Source: Gracilaria gracilis (lineage: Eukaryota > Rhodophyta > Florideophyceae > Gracilariales > Gracilariaceae). From it: a stretch of DNA of 64,000 nucleotides. The stretch is taken from assembly GCA_030374805.1 (NCBI GenBank), contig JARGSG010000225.1, positions 124,001-188,000 of the forward strand. Reading direction: 5' to 3'. The translations under genes and the position numbers were made by a program. Positions 1 to 10,125 of this stretch are shown here, piece by piece; within the stretch, counting starts at the first letter, position 1, and each line of letters opens with the position of its first letter. Below the pieces are notes generated by a model that was not told the DNA's origin, made no database searches, and was given only the letters and a program-made list of their open reading frames with translations.

Positions 1-162
1 ACCACCGTCAAGACTGTGCGGGTGCAGAAATCCAATCGACCGCGATCGGTGTCGAAGCTTGATGAGATCCTTGCGCTTTCGACGCAGGTTCTTGCGAAAT
101 CCCAGAAGCGCCAACAGCACCAAAAGCACCGCATAGGTAACTAACGCATAGTGAGAAACCAT
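1..162 (-). CDS. ALG11: ALG11-like alpha-1,2-mannosyltransferase, N-terminal part, cut by window edge
   Basis: This is the first 54 codons of a gene that continues off the left edge. The ATG is at 162-160; upstream the frame stays open to a TGA near 270 but has no other ATG. The product starts with a hydrophobic segment (residues about 6-22, LVTYAVLLVLLALLGF), a basic stretch, then IGFLHPHSLDGG, which matches the start of the glycosyltransferase domain of ALG11 (family pattern FFHPYCNAGGGGERVLW). ALG11 adds the fourth and fifth mannoses to the dolichol-linked oligosaccharide on the cytosolic face of the ER, held there by such an N-terminal anchor. A decayed second copy at 9380-10125 shows more of the family signature and supports the call. 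Only the N-terminus is visible, so the rest of the gene is inferred. Confidence 0.75.
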   Translation of the reverse strand, partial: MVSHYALVTYAVLLVLLALLGFRKNLRRKRKDLIKLRHRSRSIGFLHPHSLDGG

Positions 163-669
163 CTTGTGAAGCTTGTCGCCGAGAGAACACCAATCGTTAA
201 CAAGCAAGAAGACTTTGGTGCCAAAACACAACAAAGCGGGTCTGTACGCAGTCAGCAACTCCAAGCTCGAGCGCGCTCAAGAAAGAAAGAGACAGGCCGG
301 GGAAGAAGGTGCTGCGCGACAAAATGTGGCGAGAACGACGGGAGCCGAAGAGAGGGGTGGGAGCTAGCACGGGCGACGATCAGTCTGACACTCCGCCAGC
401 GCAGCGTGTCTTAAAAGTCTGTGTAGCACACGGCGAACTGCCGCAGCCAGCTGTGGGGCGACAGTGAGCTTTCATTTACGCATTTAGTGCGCCTCGTTGT
501 GTCCGCCGCCTCGCAGTCGCTTCCCGTTCGAGGAGCAGCAATTCTTCCTGCAAACTACCGAGCCATACGCTTGGCCGCTCGCTCAGAGAGCCCAGCAAAG
601 CAAACCTGCTGGCGTCCATTCAAGTCAAAACGCACAGCACGATTGATAGTCAAAAAAAAAAAGCTTTGT
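163..669. other. Intergenic spacer between ALG11 and RPT5
   Basis: I see no convincing gene here. Both flanking genes are on the minus strand, so this stretch should hold the 3' end of the RPT5 transcript and the promoter of ALG11. A short A-run lies at 651-661 just beyond the RPT5 stop. In the decayed copy at 10.1 kb this whole spacer is missing and the RPT5 and ALG11 sequences are joined directly. Confidence 0.5.
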
Positions 670-1956
670 TTACGAATAGTAATGCAACGAGCCCTTCTTC
701 TTCGCCTGCACAGCCAATACACCTTCCACAAAGTCCTCATGAACAATCTCACCCCGATCATTTCTCAAAGCCAACATACCCGCCTCAACTGTCACCGCCT
801 TCAACTGCGCAGAGTTAAATTGCTGACATTGCGCAGCAATCTCTCTGAAGTTGACATCCTTGTTCACATTCATCTTTCGAGAATGAATCTGCAGGATAAT
901 CGTTCGCGCACTTTCGTCCGGTAACACAAACTCAATCTTTCTGTCAATTCGACCGGACCTCAGCAACGCCGGATCCAGAATATCCACGCGATTAGTGGCA
1001 GCAACCACCTTGATATTGTCATCGGAAGAAAAGCCGTCAAGTTGATTGAGCAACTCAAGCATAGTTCTCTGCACCTCTCGATCGCCACTCAGCTCGGAAT
1101 CAAATCGCTTGGTACCAATGGCATCCAATTCATCAATAAAGATAATGGTTGGACCCTTTTCCTTCGCCAGCGCAAAAGCATCACGCACGAGTTTTGCACC
1201 ATCGCCAATGAACATCTGCACAAGTTGTGGACCCGCAAGTTTCAAGAACGTAGCGTTTGTCTGCGCAGCACACGCTCGAGCTAAAAGCGTCTTTCCAACA
1301 CCGGGGGGGCCATACATAAGCACGCCCTTCGGCGGTCGAATTCCCACGGCATCGAAACGCTCCTTTTGAGTTAATGGTAGTACAACGGCTTCTACAAGCT
1401 CTTGGATCTGCTTGTCAAGTCCACCGACGTCTGCGTACGACTCTGTGGGCTTTTCGTCAACCTCCATGGCCTTGACTCGCGAGTCGTACTCTGCAGGCAG
1501 TTTTTCCAGAATAAGATAGGAATCTTTGTTGACGCCAACCAGATCGCCCGGCTTGAGCTCTTCCGCGGGAACAAGTCCAATGACAGGCAGGAATATAGTC
1601 TGTCTAGTCGAAGTCTTGAGCACAACAGCCTTGCCCTTACGCTGCGAGTCAAGATCGACGTTAGCGCCATCCTCCTCATCCTCCTCCTCGATATCAAGAA
1701 TCTCGACGATATTTCCGACCAGATACGGAAGCTGCTTGTTGAGCTTGACTTTGTCTGCGTTGAGACGGATCTTCTCCGTGGTGTGGTTCTTCTCGTGTGT
1801 GAGACGCTGACTCTCGCTACGAAGCACCTTCACCTCAGCCTCCAACAAGCGCACGCGCGTGAGTAACTCGTCGACGGGCGCGTGGAGGATTTCTTGGTCC
1901 AGCGAGTCATCTTGCATGAGCTCGCCGGCGATATCGCCGAGCGCAGCAGCGGCCAT
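670..1956 (-). CDS. RPT5: 26S proteasome regulatory ATPase RPT5 (subunit 6A)
   Basis: An intact 428-residue AAA+ ATPase of the proteasome base ring, which unfolds and feeds ubiquitinated substrates into the 20S core. From the ATG at 1956, an N-terminal coiled-coil region (about residues 25-75) leads into [17 protein letters not shown], typical of RPT5, then an OB-type domain and the AAA module: Walker A GPPGVGKT at about 216-223, Walker [10 protein letters not shown] at about 271-279, the second-region motif [15 protein letters not shown] with the arginine finger, and a C-terminus ending YYS, which fits the HbYX tail used to dock into the 20S alpha ring. The frame extends 13 codons upstream only to a TTG, so I chose the ATG, which gives the usual length of 420-440. 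No intron is seen. Decayed copies lie at 2590-2755 and 10126-11140. Confidence 0.95.
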   Translation of the reverse strand: MAAAALGDIAGELMQDDSLDQEILHAPVDELLTRVRLLEAEVKVLRSESQRLTHEKNHTTEKIRLNADKVKLNKQLPYLVGNIVEILDIEEEDEEDGANVDLDSQRKGKAVVLKTSTRQTIFLPVIGLVPAEELKPGDLVGVNKDSYLILEKLPAEYDSRVKAMEVDEKPTESYADVGGLDKQIQELVEAVVLPLTQKERFDAVGIRPPKGVLMYGPPGVGKTLLARACAAQTNATFLKLAGPQLVQMFIGDGAKLVRDAFALAKEKGPTIIFIDELDAIGTKRFDSELSGDREVQRTMLELLNQLDGFSSDDNIKVVAATNRVDILDPALLRSGRIDRKIEFVLPDESARTIILQIHSRKMNVNKDVNFREIAAQCQQFNSAQLKAVTVEAGMLALRNDRGEIVHEDFVEGVLAVQAKKKGSLHYYS

Positions 1957-2274
1957 GTTTGAGCGACGCGACGCGAAGAAGCTGAGGAAAGTCAAACGCC
2001 ACGAACGGGGTGCAGTCGCGATGGAGCGCGAATTGCAGACTCTGGCTCGGAGGCGATGGACACCTTATGAAGGCGGTTTGCGAACGCGGCAGCTATCGTT
2101 TACACACTGCACGCGTGGCAGGTGGAGGCATGCAATCGCATACTTGTGTATCAACTACAACGACACAAAGTAATTAGACTGATGCACACTAGCAATTATT
2201 CATGTGTCAAATCGACCCCGCCCACAGACAAGTCCTGTGTATCATCTCCAATCTTCCTCCCGCTTGTCAACAAG

Positions 2275-2499
2275 ATGTGGGCGTTGTTCCGCTCCGCCAT
2301 TGCGCCGGGCTCCATTGCGCCCGCGGCGCTTGCCGACGCTCCTGCGCGCGCCTTCAAGGTGGTTTCCGCGCTGCGGCGACGGTGCAACGCGTGTCGGTTG
2401 GTGCGGCGCGGCAAGAAGGTGTACGTGCTATGTGAGGTGCATCCGCGCCACAAGCAACGTCAGGGAAAGGGAGGATCCGTCTACCGTCGCCGTCCTTGA
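2275..2499 (+). CDS. Ribosomal protein bL36, mitochondrial type
   Basis: A 74-residue protein whose second half (about residues 27-64, FKVVSALRRRCNAC to HPRHKQRQG) matches bacterial-type bL36, the smallest large-subunit ribosomal protein. The four zinc ligands C37, C40, C53 and H59 and the signature HKQRQG are present. The first 26 residues are Ala- and Arg-containing with no acidic residue before position 21, as expected for an organelle presequence, so I infer a mitochondrial ribosome role. A plastid destination cannot be excluded. The ATG at 2275 is chosen because it starts the presequence; an in-frame upstream region is open but unlike a coding region. The gene is divergent from RPT5, 318 bp away, and a decayed copy of it lies at 3406-3560. 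Confidence 0.85.
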   Translation: MWALFRSAIAPGSIAPAALADAPARAFKVVSALRRRCNACRLVRRGKKVYVLCEVHPRHKQRQGKGGSVYRRRP

Positions 2500-2589
2500 C
2501 GCGATCCTGCATGCGGCCGTGGAGCATCACGATTTGAACACGCTAGAACTACGAAGGATCGCCTCTGCTTCTGGAAGCTGCGCTTTCCA

Positions 2590-2755
2590 CAAGAACGGAT
2601 GCTATAAAGTGGGAACTTTTTCGTTGGCCGGCGCCAAGACATTGCGTTCAACCTCGCACAACCGCCTATGAACATATGCAAAAGTTGCGGGCCAGCAACG
2701 TTCAACAAAGAATGGCTAGCGTTTGTCTGCGTAGGATATGCACAAGTAAAAAGGT
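2590..2755 (-). pseudogene. RPT5 fragment, decayed duplicate
   Basis: On the minus strand this reads TQTNASHSLLNVAGPQLLHM then FIGGCARLN, clearly related to the RPT5 segment just after Walker A ([20 protein letters not shown] then GDGAKLV). At the DNA level it aligns with about 1150-1290 of the intact gene, with substitutions and small gaps. It lacks the rest of the ATPase and cannot be functional. Together with the bL36 scrap at 3406, it keeps the divergent RPT5-bL36 order, so I infer a tandem duplication of the pair followed by decay. Confidence 0.75.
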
Positions 2756-3405
2756 GATTTTCAAGAGCGGAAGGAAAGTACGCAACCAGGACTTGTTTGC
2801 AGGCGGTTTCCATGAGTTGCGTGTGCTTGTTGTTGTTTGCTCGTTGAGGTGATGGAGTGCAATGATAAGGTGACTCGGTGCAACGATCGCCAAGAGAACG
2901 TTATGGAGATGATTGTGTTGCGCTCAGTGTACTGCATCTGGAATGGTCAGTGAGTGGCCTGATAACATGTTGGCCTTCTTAGCACAAGAACTTTTTATTT
3001 AACAGGCAAACGCTCTGTGTGATGTGCAGGAGAACGTAGCATACCACGTGAAGGTCAGCGGTCGCTTCTGCCAAGGAGCTGTGCCAGCCAACATGTTGGT
3101 GATCAGCAGTGGTGATACATGATGATGGTGAATCACCATTGGTGATGACGCCAAGTGTGGGTAACTTTAGAGGCGGGCTGCACGCCATTGGTGCGTGGTG
3201 TGCGCGTGGCAGCACGAAGCGTGTGATAATCACACTGTGATTGCGCGCCAAACGCATGAACAGTTAGATAACTACAACGCAAAAATGTAATTACGTAAGG
3301 GCTCGCGCCTCCAATCAACTCTGTCTCTGACGAGGAGGGAGCACCTTCATCGCCGCCACACGTGCTCCGTCCGTCACATCGCCGCAGCTGCTCGACGACG
3401 AGAAG
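2756..3405. other. Spacer between the two duplicate scraps
   Basis: No gene recognised. The short open frames here are not conserved-looking. From its position it should be the decayed counterpart of the RPT5-bL36 divergent promoter region, but I could not align it by eye. Confidence 0.4.
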
Positions 3406-3560
3406 ATGAGGACGCTGTTCCTCTCCGCCATGACGTCCGGCTCCGCGGCGGCACGCCGCGGAGCGCGGAGCGCGGAGCGCGGAGCGCCTTGATGGTGTTG
3501 TCTGCTCTGCACGAAACTGCAGGAAGGTGCACGTGCTGCGTGAGGTAACGAACGCTATGC
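3406..3560 (+). pseudogene. bL36 fragment, decayed duplicate
   Basis: The start (ATG at 3406, coding MRTLFLSAMTSGSAAA) aligns with the start of the bL36 gene at 2275 (MWALFRSAIAPGSIAPAA), and further on GCCTTGATGGTGTTGTCTGC aligns with the intact GCCTTCAAGGTGGTTTCCGC. A short in-place repeat of GGAGCGC units and a TGA stop break the frame, and the cysteine and HKQRQG zinc region is degraded. It is a dead copy in the same orientation as the original. Confidence 0.75.
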
Positions 3561-4132
3561 GTCTTACACCCTCGCCACATGCAGCCTGAGGGAATGGGGG
3601 GAGATGCGCGTACGCCTCCCCTTATCTACCGCCGCCGAGGCCAATATTAGATGGTAAACGCTGTAGCGTTTATCATACCTTCGTAGATATCTAAAGTTAC
3701 ATATGTAGCGCTATCCATACCAACGGTAGATAGCTATGAGTTAAACGGTTAGCGCTTCACCGCCGCTATCTATTCCGCTCGCGGCTGCCTCAGGCGTTGG
3801 CGCTTTCCCGCGCCAAAAATTGGCGGATAAGCACCAAAAGTGCGCCGAAGAAACGCCAAATTGAGTGCGTTGCTGTTTGGCCGTTTATATACAAACTGCG
3901 CTCTGTCAGCGCTGTAAGCGCGCGCTGCTTCCAGTAGCGAGCCGTTCACTTCCGACAGGCGGCGCGCGCGCAGGTGGCGGCGTGCCACGCGCACCGCCAG
4001 CGCGCCGCAGCAGCGTCGCCAGCGGCGTGCTCCCGCCGCGCGCACAAACGCGCTGCAACAAGCAACTGCCGCGCCGCCACCATCCCTCCACCCATCCCCC
4101 GCCCCAGTTCAAGCGCGCCCCCCTCGTCTCCG
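3561..4132. promoter_or_regulatory. Upstream region of the kinase gene, TATA-like box
   Basis: No gene recognised. A TTTATATA sequence at 3884-3891 is a reasonable TATA-like element for the kinase gene whose ATG is at 4350, which would place the transcription start around 3915 and leave a long pyrimidine-rich 5' leader. This is inference from position only. Confidence 0.3.
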
Positions 4133-4330
4133 CTTCACCCCCCCCCCCCCCCCCCCCCCCTATCGTCTCGTGCGCTCCCCTCCCTTTCTCCTCCCCCGTC
4201 CCTCCTCCCCTTTCTCCCCCGTCCCTCCTCCCCTTTCTCCCCCGTCCCTCCTCCCCCGTCCCTCCTCCCCTTTCTCCCCCTTCCCCCTCTCCCCTTTTCC
4301 TTACCTTCCCCCTTCCGCGCGCCTCCCCCC
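4133..4330 (+). repeat. Pyrimidine tract with tandem repeats in the kinase 5' leader
   Basis: Almost 200 bases of C and T on the plus strand. It opens with an uninterrupted run of about 23 C (4138-4160) and continues with imperfect tandem copies of a unit like CCGTCCCTCCTCCCCTTTCT between about 4190 and 4285. It lies immediately upstream of the kinase ATG. Such a run can form purine/pyrimidine triplex structures and is a likely site of length variation or sequencing error. Confidence 0.8.
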
Positions 4331-4349
4331 GCGCCCCTCGCCTTTCACC

Positions 4350-7300
4350 ATGCCGTCTCGCCCCGGCCACTGCCCCGCGTGTGATGCCGCCTTCGATGCC
4401 GACCGCCATCTTCCCATGGTGTCCGTCGTCTGCGGCCATTCTCTTTGCAAGGCGTGTGCCGCGCGCGACGCCCCGCCTGCAACCCCGTCTCCGCGCGATG
4501 ACACCGCGTCGCTTTCGTCCACCTCCACAGCCTCCGACGACGACGACGAAGAGCCGCCGTCCGCGCTGCGCTGTCCCGTGTGTAACGCCGCGCTCGCCGG
4601 CTTTGTAAAGAACTTTGAGGCCGTCGCCGCCTTGCAACTCTCCGCCGCCCCACCTCAGAACCAACCGCCCGCGCCGGACCTTTCTGCCGTTGTTCATCGC
4701 GACCTTGTAATTCGTCGCGCTCACATTCAGTTTTCGCGCTCACCGGCCAATGAAGTGGGGCGCGGCGCGTCTGCCGTCGTGTATCGCGGTGTGTATGCCG
4801 CGCAACCGGTCGCCGTCAAATGCATACGTACCATGAGCGAATCATTCGCTACGGAAGATCGCCTCCGGCGAGAGCTTCGAAACGCATCACGGCTGCAAAG
4901 TCCATATATTGTGCAATTTAGAGGCGCGGCATGGGATCAAGAGGCGGGTCCTAACTCGCCGCGAAATATCTTGCTCGTCACCGAGCTTATGCAAGGTGGA
5001 AATCTGCGCGAGAATCTCAATCGCTTGCAGCCTGCCGCCGGCCTTCCGATCTCAAGCTTTGTGCGAATTGCGTTGCATGTGGCCAGAGGTATTCTTTACC
5101 TTCATGATGAGGGCCTCGCTCATCGCGATGTTAAGAGCGCAAACATTCTCCTCACCGAGCAAATATCGCCCCAAAGTCGCACCTTTGCCTCGTCTGTGTG
5201 TGCTAAGATTGCTGACTTTGGATTAAGCAAATACATTGATAAGGCTACCGGCGGCGGTACTGTTATGCAGAGCATCATGGAGCCCGGTCGACTTGAAGCC
5301 ACATATTCGTACTTGGCACCCGAAGCCTTTGGCGGTGATAAGTCTAACGTGATGCGTCGTGGCGAAGATGATGAGGCTGATGAACCTCGTTATGATGAAA
5401 TGGCAAAGAAGCGTGACATCTACGCACTGGGCGTGTTATTTTGGGAGATGCTGACTGGCAGAGTCCCATGGGCTGGCGTGTCTCTTCCCGATGTTTACGT
5501 GCGCGTCTGTGTTCGCAGCGATCGTCCGGCCCCGGCCTTGGATGAAACAGTGGTTTCCAAGACCGTTCGCCGACTTGTCGAACGTTGTTGGGCGCAGAAC
5601 CCACACAAGCGACCTTCCGCAAAGTCCATTGTCGCCAAGCTGGAGAAGCTCGCTAATCGTTTCAACGTGAAGCTTGATGACTCGCCAGCGGAACTGGCAG
5701 CGTCACAACCATCTGCTGGCGCTGCTACGAATACCGCTGCTAATGGGGTTGAATCGACTATGAGACTTACTCCTTTGCCAGACTTGCGTGCGGAGCCATT
5801 GCGAGAGCAAAACGATGTTCATCCTCAACACCTTTCTCACTCACACAGACGCACGCCGTCAGACCCCCTTATCGCCTACCAAAAGATGCCGTCAGCTTCC
5901 ACCGTATACACTGCTCTAGAGGGAGCACAGACACATTCTACTGGCCTTGAGGTTGGGGATACTCGCGACTCAGATCGCGCTGTGAACGAAATTCCTGCTC
6001 CATATGATGATACCACTTGGGCGGATGATGGGGATGCTACCTCTCACGGCCAACGGTCTACCCCAAGCAACCCTGGAGCAGCCAGCTCATCTGCCAGGGG
6101 GAATGACCCCAACGACGCATCGTCCTCTGTCAAGCGTCGCCTCTCCCGATCACGACATTCTGCTCATGATCCTAACACTGAACAAAATCACGCCCGCTCC
6201 TCTGCTCATCCTACTTTGCATCCTTCAATGACTTCATCTGTCACGCCTAGCCCATCTCCCATATCTCCTGCCCCTAAGGCGAATGCCACTGCAGTTGCGG
6301 CTACGGCCGCCGCTATTGCTGCTGCAAAGGATCGCGAGCGAAAGCGTGATGATATTCGGGCTGCACGTGGTCAAGTGAATCGCATATCACGCCCTGCACC
6401 CCCTCCTGCTTGGGAGGCAAGCTTCCAGTCACTCCCCGTTCTTGAACCGTGGCAGAAAGTGGCAGCAAAGCCCAATGAAATGCGCCCCGTGTTTTATGAA
6501 AACTCCGACGAGGAAGCGAATGATTTTGATCCGGAACGTGCGGCAGCTGAAGAAGCCATAGCTGAATCTAACAATCAAGTTTCTGTTCAGCAACAACAAC
6601 AATCCAGCTCTCGTAACGTCGCCGCGGTCACCGCCGCCGTTACGGCAGCTACAGTTTCTACAGCCACGCAACGACCACCATCGCAGGCTGTGAGGAGCAC
6701 GTCATCAAACCGCATGTCGAGGCCCAAGTCGCCGGCTGTTCGTCGCCCTATGTCACCCATGGTAGCGCGTCCGTTTACACCATCTCAAAATCAAGTACGA
6801 GCTCCCGCTGAAGATGAATTTGCAGTTCGTCCAACGATTTCGTTACCGAGGAACTCCGACTCCTCAGCCCCCAAGAAGACAAGCAGTGGCAGTCGTTCTA
6901 GGTTGGGTAGGACTATGTCCGCCTCCGTCTCTCCCGCTCCGAACACTGTTAATCGAGGGCCAAGCCCAGTTTTCAAATCGATTTCTGCCGCCCCTGTAGC
7001 GTCGTCTCCAAGAGAGTCGAATGGAAAACGTGCATTTATGCGACGAGTGCGTTCAAATGACCGAAGGCGTATGGCACGGAGTTCAAGCTCAACGGACGTG
7101 GAGAATAAACGCCGACAGAATGTGGCGGTGAACGCCACTCGGTCGTACGCTTCAGAAACAGTTCAGCCAAAGCAGGAAGAGGACGTGCAATACACTATTA
7201 TGCAGATCGGATCGGGCCCGAAGGAAGACTTCAGTCAAACAGTTAATTGCTTGAATAAGGAAGGGCTGATGCACTTGTTTGCTGAGCGTACGGCGCCGTT

Positions 7301-8627
7301 GCGCTTGGCCGCGTTGGCCCATGCTGCTTTAATTAGCGATAAGCATTGCGGTGAGGAGGAGATCATTCGCAATTCATGTGCGATTCTACACAAGTTAACC
7401 GTGTTGGAGAGCCAAGCGCCTCAGAAGAGCAGCCAACACTCGTTGTCATCGAAGGAGCAAAAGAGCATACGCACATATCTTACGGCGGTGCGTGGAATTG
7501 ATGCGTTGCTGTCCGTTCTGCACTCCCCAGAAAGACGACATCCAACGACGTTGTCGTATTGCTTTTTGGCACTTGGGAATCTTAACGCTTGGGACCTGGA
7601 GGCCCGAAGACAGTTTCGTAATTCGCATGGCGTTTTGCATATTGCAGAAGTTATGGTAGTACACCGTAATAACAGCGGCGTGCAGGAGAAGGGCAGCTAC
7701 GCTCTCGCTTGTGTGGGAGGAGCGTACCCTTCAAAGGCGAAGTACGTGTTTGAGCAAGCTGGAGCTCTCGATGTTGTAATTCAAGCCTTATCGGCTGTAG
7801 AAAGAGAAAACACGAATGACGCGGTAACAAAACAAGCCTGTGCTGCTCTTGGTGCAATGTGCTCTTCGTGTCCATCGAATGCCCAGTACGCAGCAAAGAA
7901 AGACGCACTCCAGTATCTCATTACTGCGTTTGAAAGATTCCGAAGAGCATCGAGGGTGGATGGAGGAAAACGGGGCGAGATGCGATTGGTTTGCAAGGCA
8001 TTCATGGACTTGCTGTGCCATCCAGAGAACAGAAAATTGGCCGGGTCTAACGGTGGATCTACAATGATCATTCGGGCCATGCGAATCTTCCGGTTGGATT
8101 CCGACTTCATTGAAAAGGCCCTCACAATGCTTTCCGATTTTTGTACATATCGTTCAAACGGCATGCAAATCGTTCAAGCTGGAGGGGTAGATGATATCGT
8201 GGCTGCAATGGAGCGATTCCGATTGTCTGAAACGATGCAGAAGGAGGGATCGAGGGTGCTCACATTGTTAATGAAAGCCACCGGTGATCAAGCAAGACGG
8301 CGAATGGTGCACGCGGGCGGAGCGGAAGCGGTGGTGTTTGCGTTGGAAAGGTTTGGAGCCATACCAGACAACAGCGTGCCTGTTGTTGTAGAGACGTGTA
8401 GAGCATTGCACATGTTGTTTTTGATGGAGAATCATAGTGAGGGAGATATTTTGGGAAAGAGAATGAAGAAGGTAAGGTGTGATAAGGCGATTAAGGCAGC
8501 GATGGTAACACACAAAGGAAGCCCTCAGGTGCAAGAGAAGGGGAAGGAAGCCCTCAAACAACTGGGACACTTGAAAGCGGGTGGGGGGTTATTTGGGAGA
8601 ATGAGAAGTGGTGCGAAGCGGCGGTAA
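4350..8627 (+). CDS. RING-finger protein kinase (TKL type) with C-terminal armadillo-like repeats
   Basis: A single 1425-residue frame. Residues 8-78 hold a C3HC4 RING pattern (C8, C11, C28, H30, C33, C36, C75, C78) with a long acidic insertion before the last pair. Residues about 127-434 are a protein kinase: glycine loop GRGASAVV at 137-144, VAVK lysine 157, HRDVKSAN at 258-265, DFG at 289-291, APE at 323-325, all catalytic residues present; the subdomain style is TKL. A long Ser/Pro/Ala-rich linker (about 440-1000) follows, then about 400 residues of helical repeats resembling armadillo repeats. The frame runs upstream to a GTG at 4170 through the C/T tract, but the ATG at 4350 starts directly before the RING domain and is preferred. 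A ubiquitin-ligase-plus-kinase signalling scaffold is the likely role; substrates are unknown. Confidence 0.88.
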   Translation: MPSRPGHCPACDAAFDADRHLPMVSVVCGHSLCKACAARDAPPATPSPRDDTASLSSTSTASDDDDEEPPSALRCPVCNAALAGFVKNFEAVAALQLSAAPPQNQPPAPDLSAVVHRDLVIRRAHIQFSRSPANEVGRGASAVVYRGVYAAQPVAVKCIRTMSESFATEDRLRRELRNASRLQSPYIVQFRGAAWDQEAGPNSPRNILLVTELMQGGNLRENLNRLQPAAGLPISSFVRIALHVARGILYLHDEGLAHRDVKSANILLTEQISPQSRTFASSVCAKIADFGLSKYIDKATGGGTVMQSIMEPGRLEATYSYLAPEAFGGDKSNVMRRGEDDEADEPRYDEMAKKRDIYALGVLFWEMLTGRVPWAGVSLPDVYVRVCVRSDRPAPALDETVVSKTVRRLVERCWAQNPHKRPSAKSIVAKLEKLANRFNVKLDDSPAELAASQPSAGAATNTAANGVESTMRLTPLPDLRAEPLREQNDVHPQHLSHSHRRTPSDPLIAYQKMPSASTVYTALEGAQTHSTGLEVGDTRDSDRAVNEIPAPYDDTTWADDGDATSHGQRSTPSNPGAASSSARGNDPNDASSSVKRRLSRSRHSAHDPNTEQNHARSSAHPTLHPSMTSSVTPSPSPISPAPKANATAVAATAAAIAAAKDRERKRDDIRAARGQVNRISRPAPPPAWEASFQSLPVLEPWQKVAAKPNEMRPVFYENSDEEANDFDPERAAAEEAIAESNNQVSVQQQQQSSSRNVAAVTAAVTAATVSTATQRPPSQAVRSTSSNRMSRPKSPAVRRPMSPMVARPFTPSQNQVRAPAEDEFAVRPTISLPRNSDSSAPKKTSSGSRSRLGRTMSASVSPAPNTVNRGPSPVFKSISAAPVASSPRESNGKRAFMRRVRSNDRRRMARSSSSTDVENKRRQNVAVNATRSYASETVQPKQEEDVQYTIMQIGSGPKEDFSQTVNCLNKEGLMHLFAERTAPLRLAALAHAALISDKHCGEEEIIRNSCAILHKLTVLESQAPQKSSQHSLSSKEQKSIRTYLTAVRGIDALLSVLHSPERRHPTTLSYCFLALGNLNAWDLEARRQFRNSHGVLHIAEVMVVHRNNSGVQEKGSYALACVGGAYPSKAKYVFEQAGALDVVIQALSAVERENTNDAVTKQACAALGAMCSSCPSNAQYAAKKDALQYLITAFERFRRASRVDGGKRGEMRLVCKAFMDLLCHPENRKLAGSNGGSTMIIRAMRIFRLDSDFIEKALTMLSDFCTYRSNGMQIVQAGGVDDIVAAMERFRLSETMQKEGSRVLTLLMKATGDQARRRMVHAGGAEAVVFALERFGAIPDNSVPVVVETCRALHMLFLMENHSEGDILGKRMKKVRCDKAIKAAMVTHKGSPQVQEKGKEALKQLGHLKAGGGLFGRMRSGAKRR

Positions 8628-9379
8628 AGGGGAACAGATACTTGTTTATAGTTCATAGTTTGAGCACGATGAAGACTAATGGTGATCACCCTTGCTTTCC
8701 GGTAGGTATTATTGTAATTTGTAAACACACTGAAGAGTTCATCCCCGTCCCCAAGTCAGATCAACACATCACGTAATGGTGCGATATGTTATCTTGGCCC
8801 GTAACTTCTCTTATGTGACGCTGTGGTTAGTTTGATTTCTGAACAAACATAGACGGGTTTACTCTTATAACGGTACGACTACCTGAGAATTATTCGCAAT
8901 GTGAGGGCTCGTCGAGTGGGCCGAACATATGCATCATGCAACATTTTGATATAATCATCCTGTTACGAATCAGAGCTTCTGGTTATTGATCACGGGTGCT
9001 CCGGAAAGCTTCGTAGCGGTGCCACGCCTGTCTTAACCGCCGTCTTGTTGCTCCTGTCAAAGCTGTGCTTTTGCTCTTGAGTTGCTTAAGGTGGCTCGTC
9101 TCGGCTGCCAAGACTTGGCATTGAGTGTAACTCAATCCCAAGTATCTTAAGATATGGGGCCGACGAAAGGCCATGCTGGCCAGTTCCAAACGTGAATTCG
9201 CAGCGCGTGCTCGCGAGCACGCAACGTGCCACGTACAAAATTGCGGATAGCAAGGCAAAAGGAGCCCTTTTGGCTCCTTTTTCACCCAAAAGGCGCTTGA
9301 AGCCTTCAGTCTTCTCTACGTCAGCTCTGGCCACGCTGCCGCTGCTGCGAGCGCGCGCCAGTCTCGAGTGCTTCCTGCT
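8628..9379. other. Intergenic, no gene seen
   Basis: Nothing coding is recognisable. A small hairpin, AAAGGAGCC / GGCTCCTTT, sits at about 9258-9283. It should contain the 3' end of the kinase transcript at its left. Confidence 0.5.
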
Positions 9380-10125
9380 CAGATACGCCAGTCCTCATCC
9401 ACTACCATACGTCCTGGCTGAAGCGGTTGCAGAACACGTCGTCCGCAAAACGGGAGCCCTTCCGCCCCTCGTCGCGAAGCCGCGCCGTCGTTGCATCGTC
9501 GCGCATCACCGCGCCCACAGCATCGGCGTTCTTCTCGCCCCGGCTCACCAGCAGCCCGCTACTTCCGTCGCGCACGATGTCAGTCTCCACGCCTCCACTG
9601 CGGTGCCCCACCACCGGTAGGCCGCGCGCCGCCACCACCAGCCCGTGCCCTACCACCGAGATGCCAAAGTGCTCGTCGCGTGATTTGTACTTCCTAGCTG
9701 GAGGCGTTCACTCGCACCGTCACTTCCCGCCCTTCGTCCTCCTCGCTTTGGCGTAGCCTTACAGAATGTCTGCGATCTCTGTCGTTGCGCGCCTCCGATC
9801 ATCAGCAGTCTGTACTTCACGTCCGCGTGCTTGTCGCGCAACACCCGCATCATCTGCAACTGCATCTTATGATTCTTCTCGGCACGAATCTGGCCTAGAG
9901 ACTCAATCAACTCGTGCTCGCGTTCCACATCGTCGAGCGGCATATCCAAATTGCACAACTTGTAGAGCGCGATTGTGCGGTGTATTCACCCATTCCAAAG
10001 TGCGCGTAAGTGCAAAGCGCTCCAGCTCAAATTCGCCGCTTTGATATCCACAATTCGCGCTATCAAGCCGTACGTAGTAGCCCACCTTCACAACCGTCTT
10101 GACTGTGCGGTTGGAGAAATCCAAT
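9380..10125 (-). pseudogene. ALG11 pseudogene (frameshifted, internally deleted)
   Basis: Read on the minus strand in several frames, it shows ALG11 landmarks in order: the GFL/HPHS-type start near 10110, AANLSWSALHLRALW (family NSSWT..HI..LW), LCNLDMPLDDVEREHELIES then LGQIRAEKNHKMQLQ, LLMIGGAQ, DEHFGISVV and GLPVVGHRSGGVETDIV, ending near CNRFSQDVW. Frames change at least twice and the part between the N-terminus and the SSWT motif is largely deleted. It adjoins the RPT5 pseudogene with the intact locus's gene order, so it is a segmental duplicate rather than a processed copy. Confidence 0.85.

Noticed and set aside
1957..1995. 13-codon N-terminal extension of RPT5
   Set aside because: It begins at TTG, not ATG, and the ATG at 1956 gives a family-like N-terminus.
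4170..4349. 60-residue Pro-rich extension of the kinase
   Set aside because: Starts at GTG and is translation of the C/T tract; the ATG at 4350 is directly before the RING domain.
3865..4743. Long frames over the kinase leader and 5' end on both strands
   Set aside because: They translate low-complexity pyrimidine/purine sequence (Pro-rich or Gly/Arg-rich) and overlap the kinase start.
9258..9283. Hairpin followed by T-run, resembling a bacterial terminator
   Set aside because: The window is eukaryotic in every other respect, so an intrinsic terminator has no meaning here.
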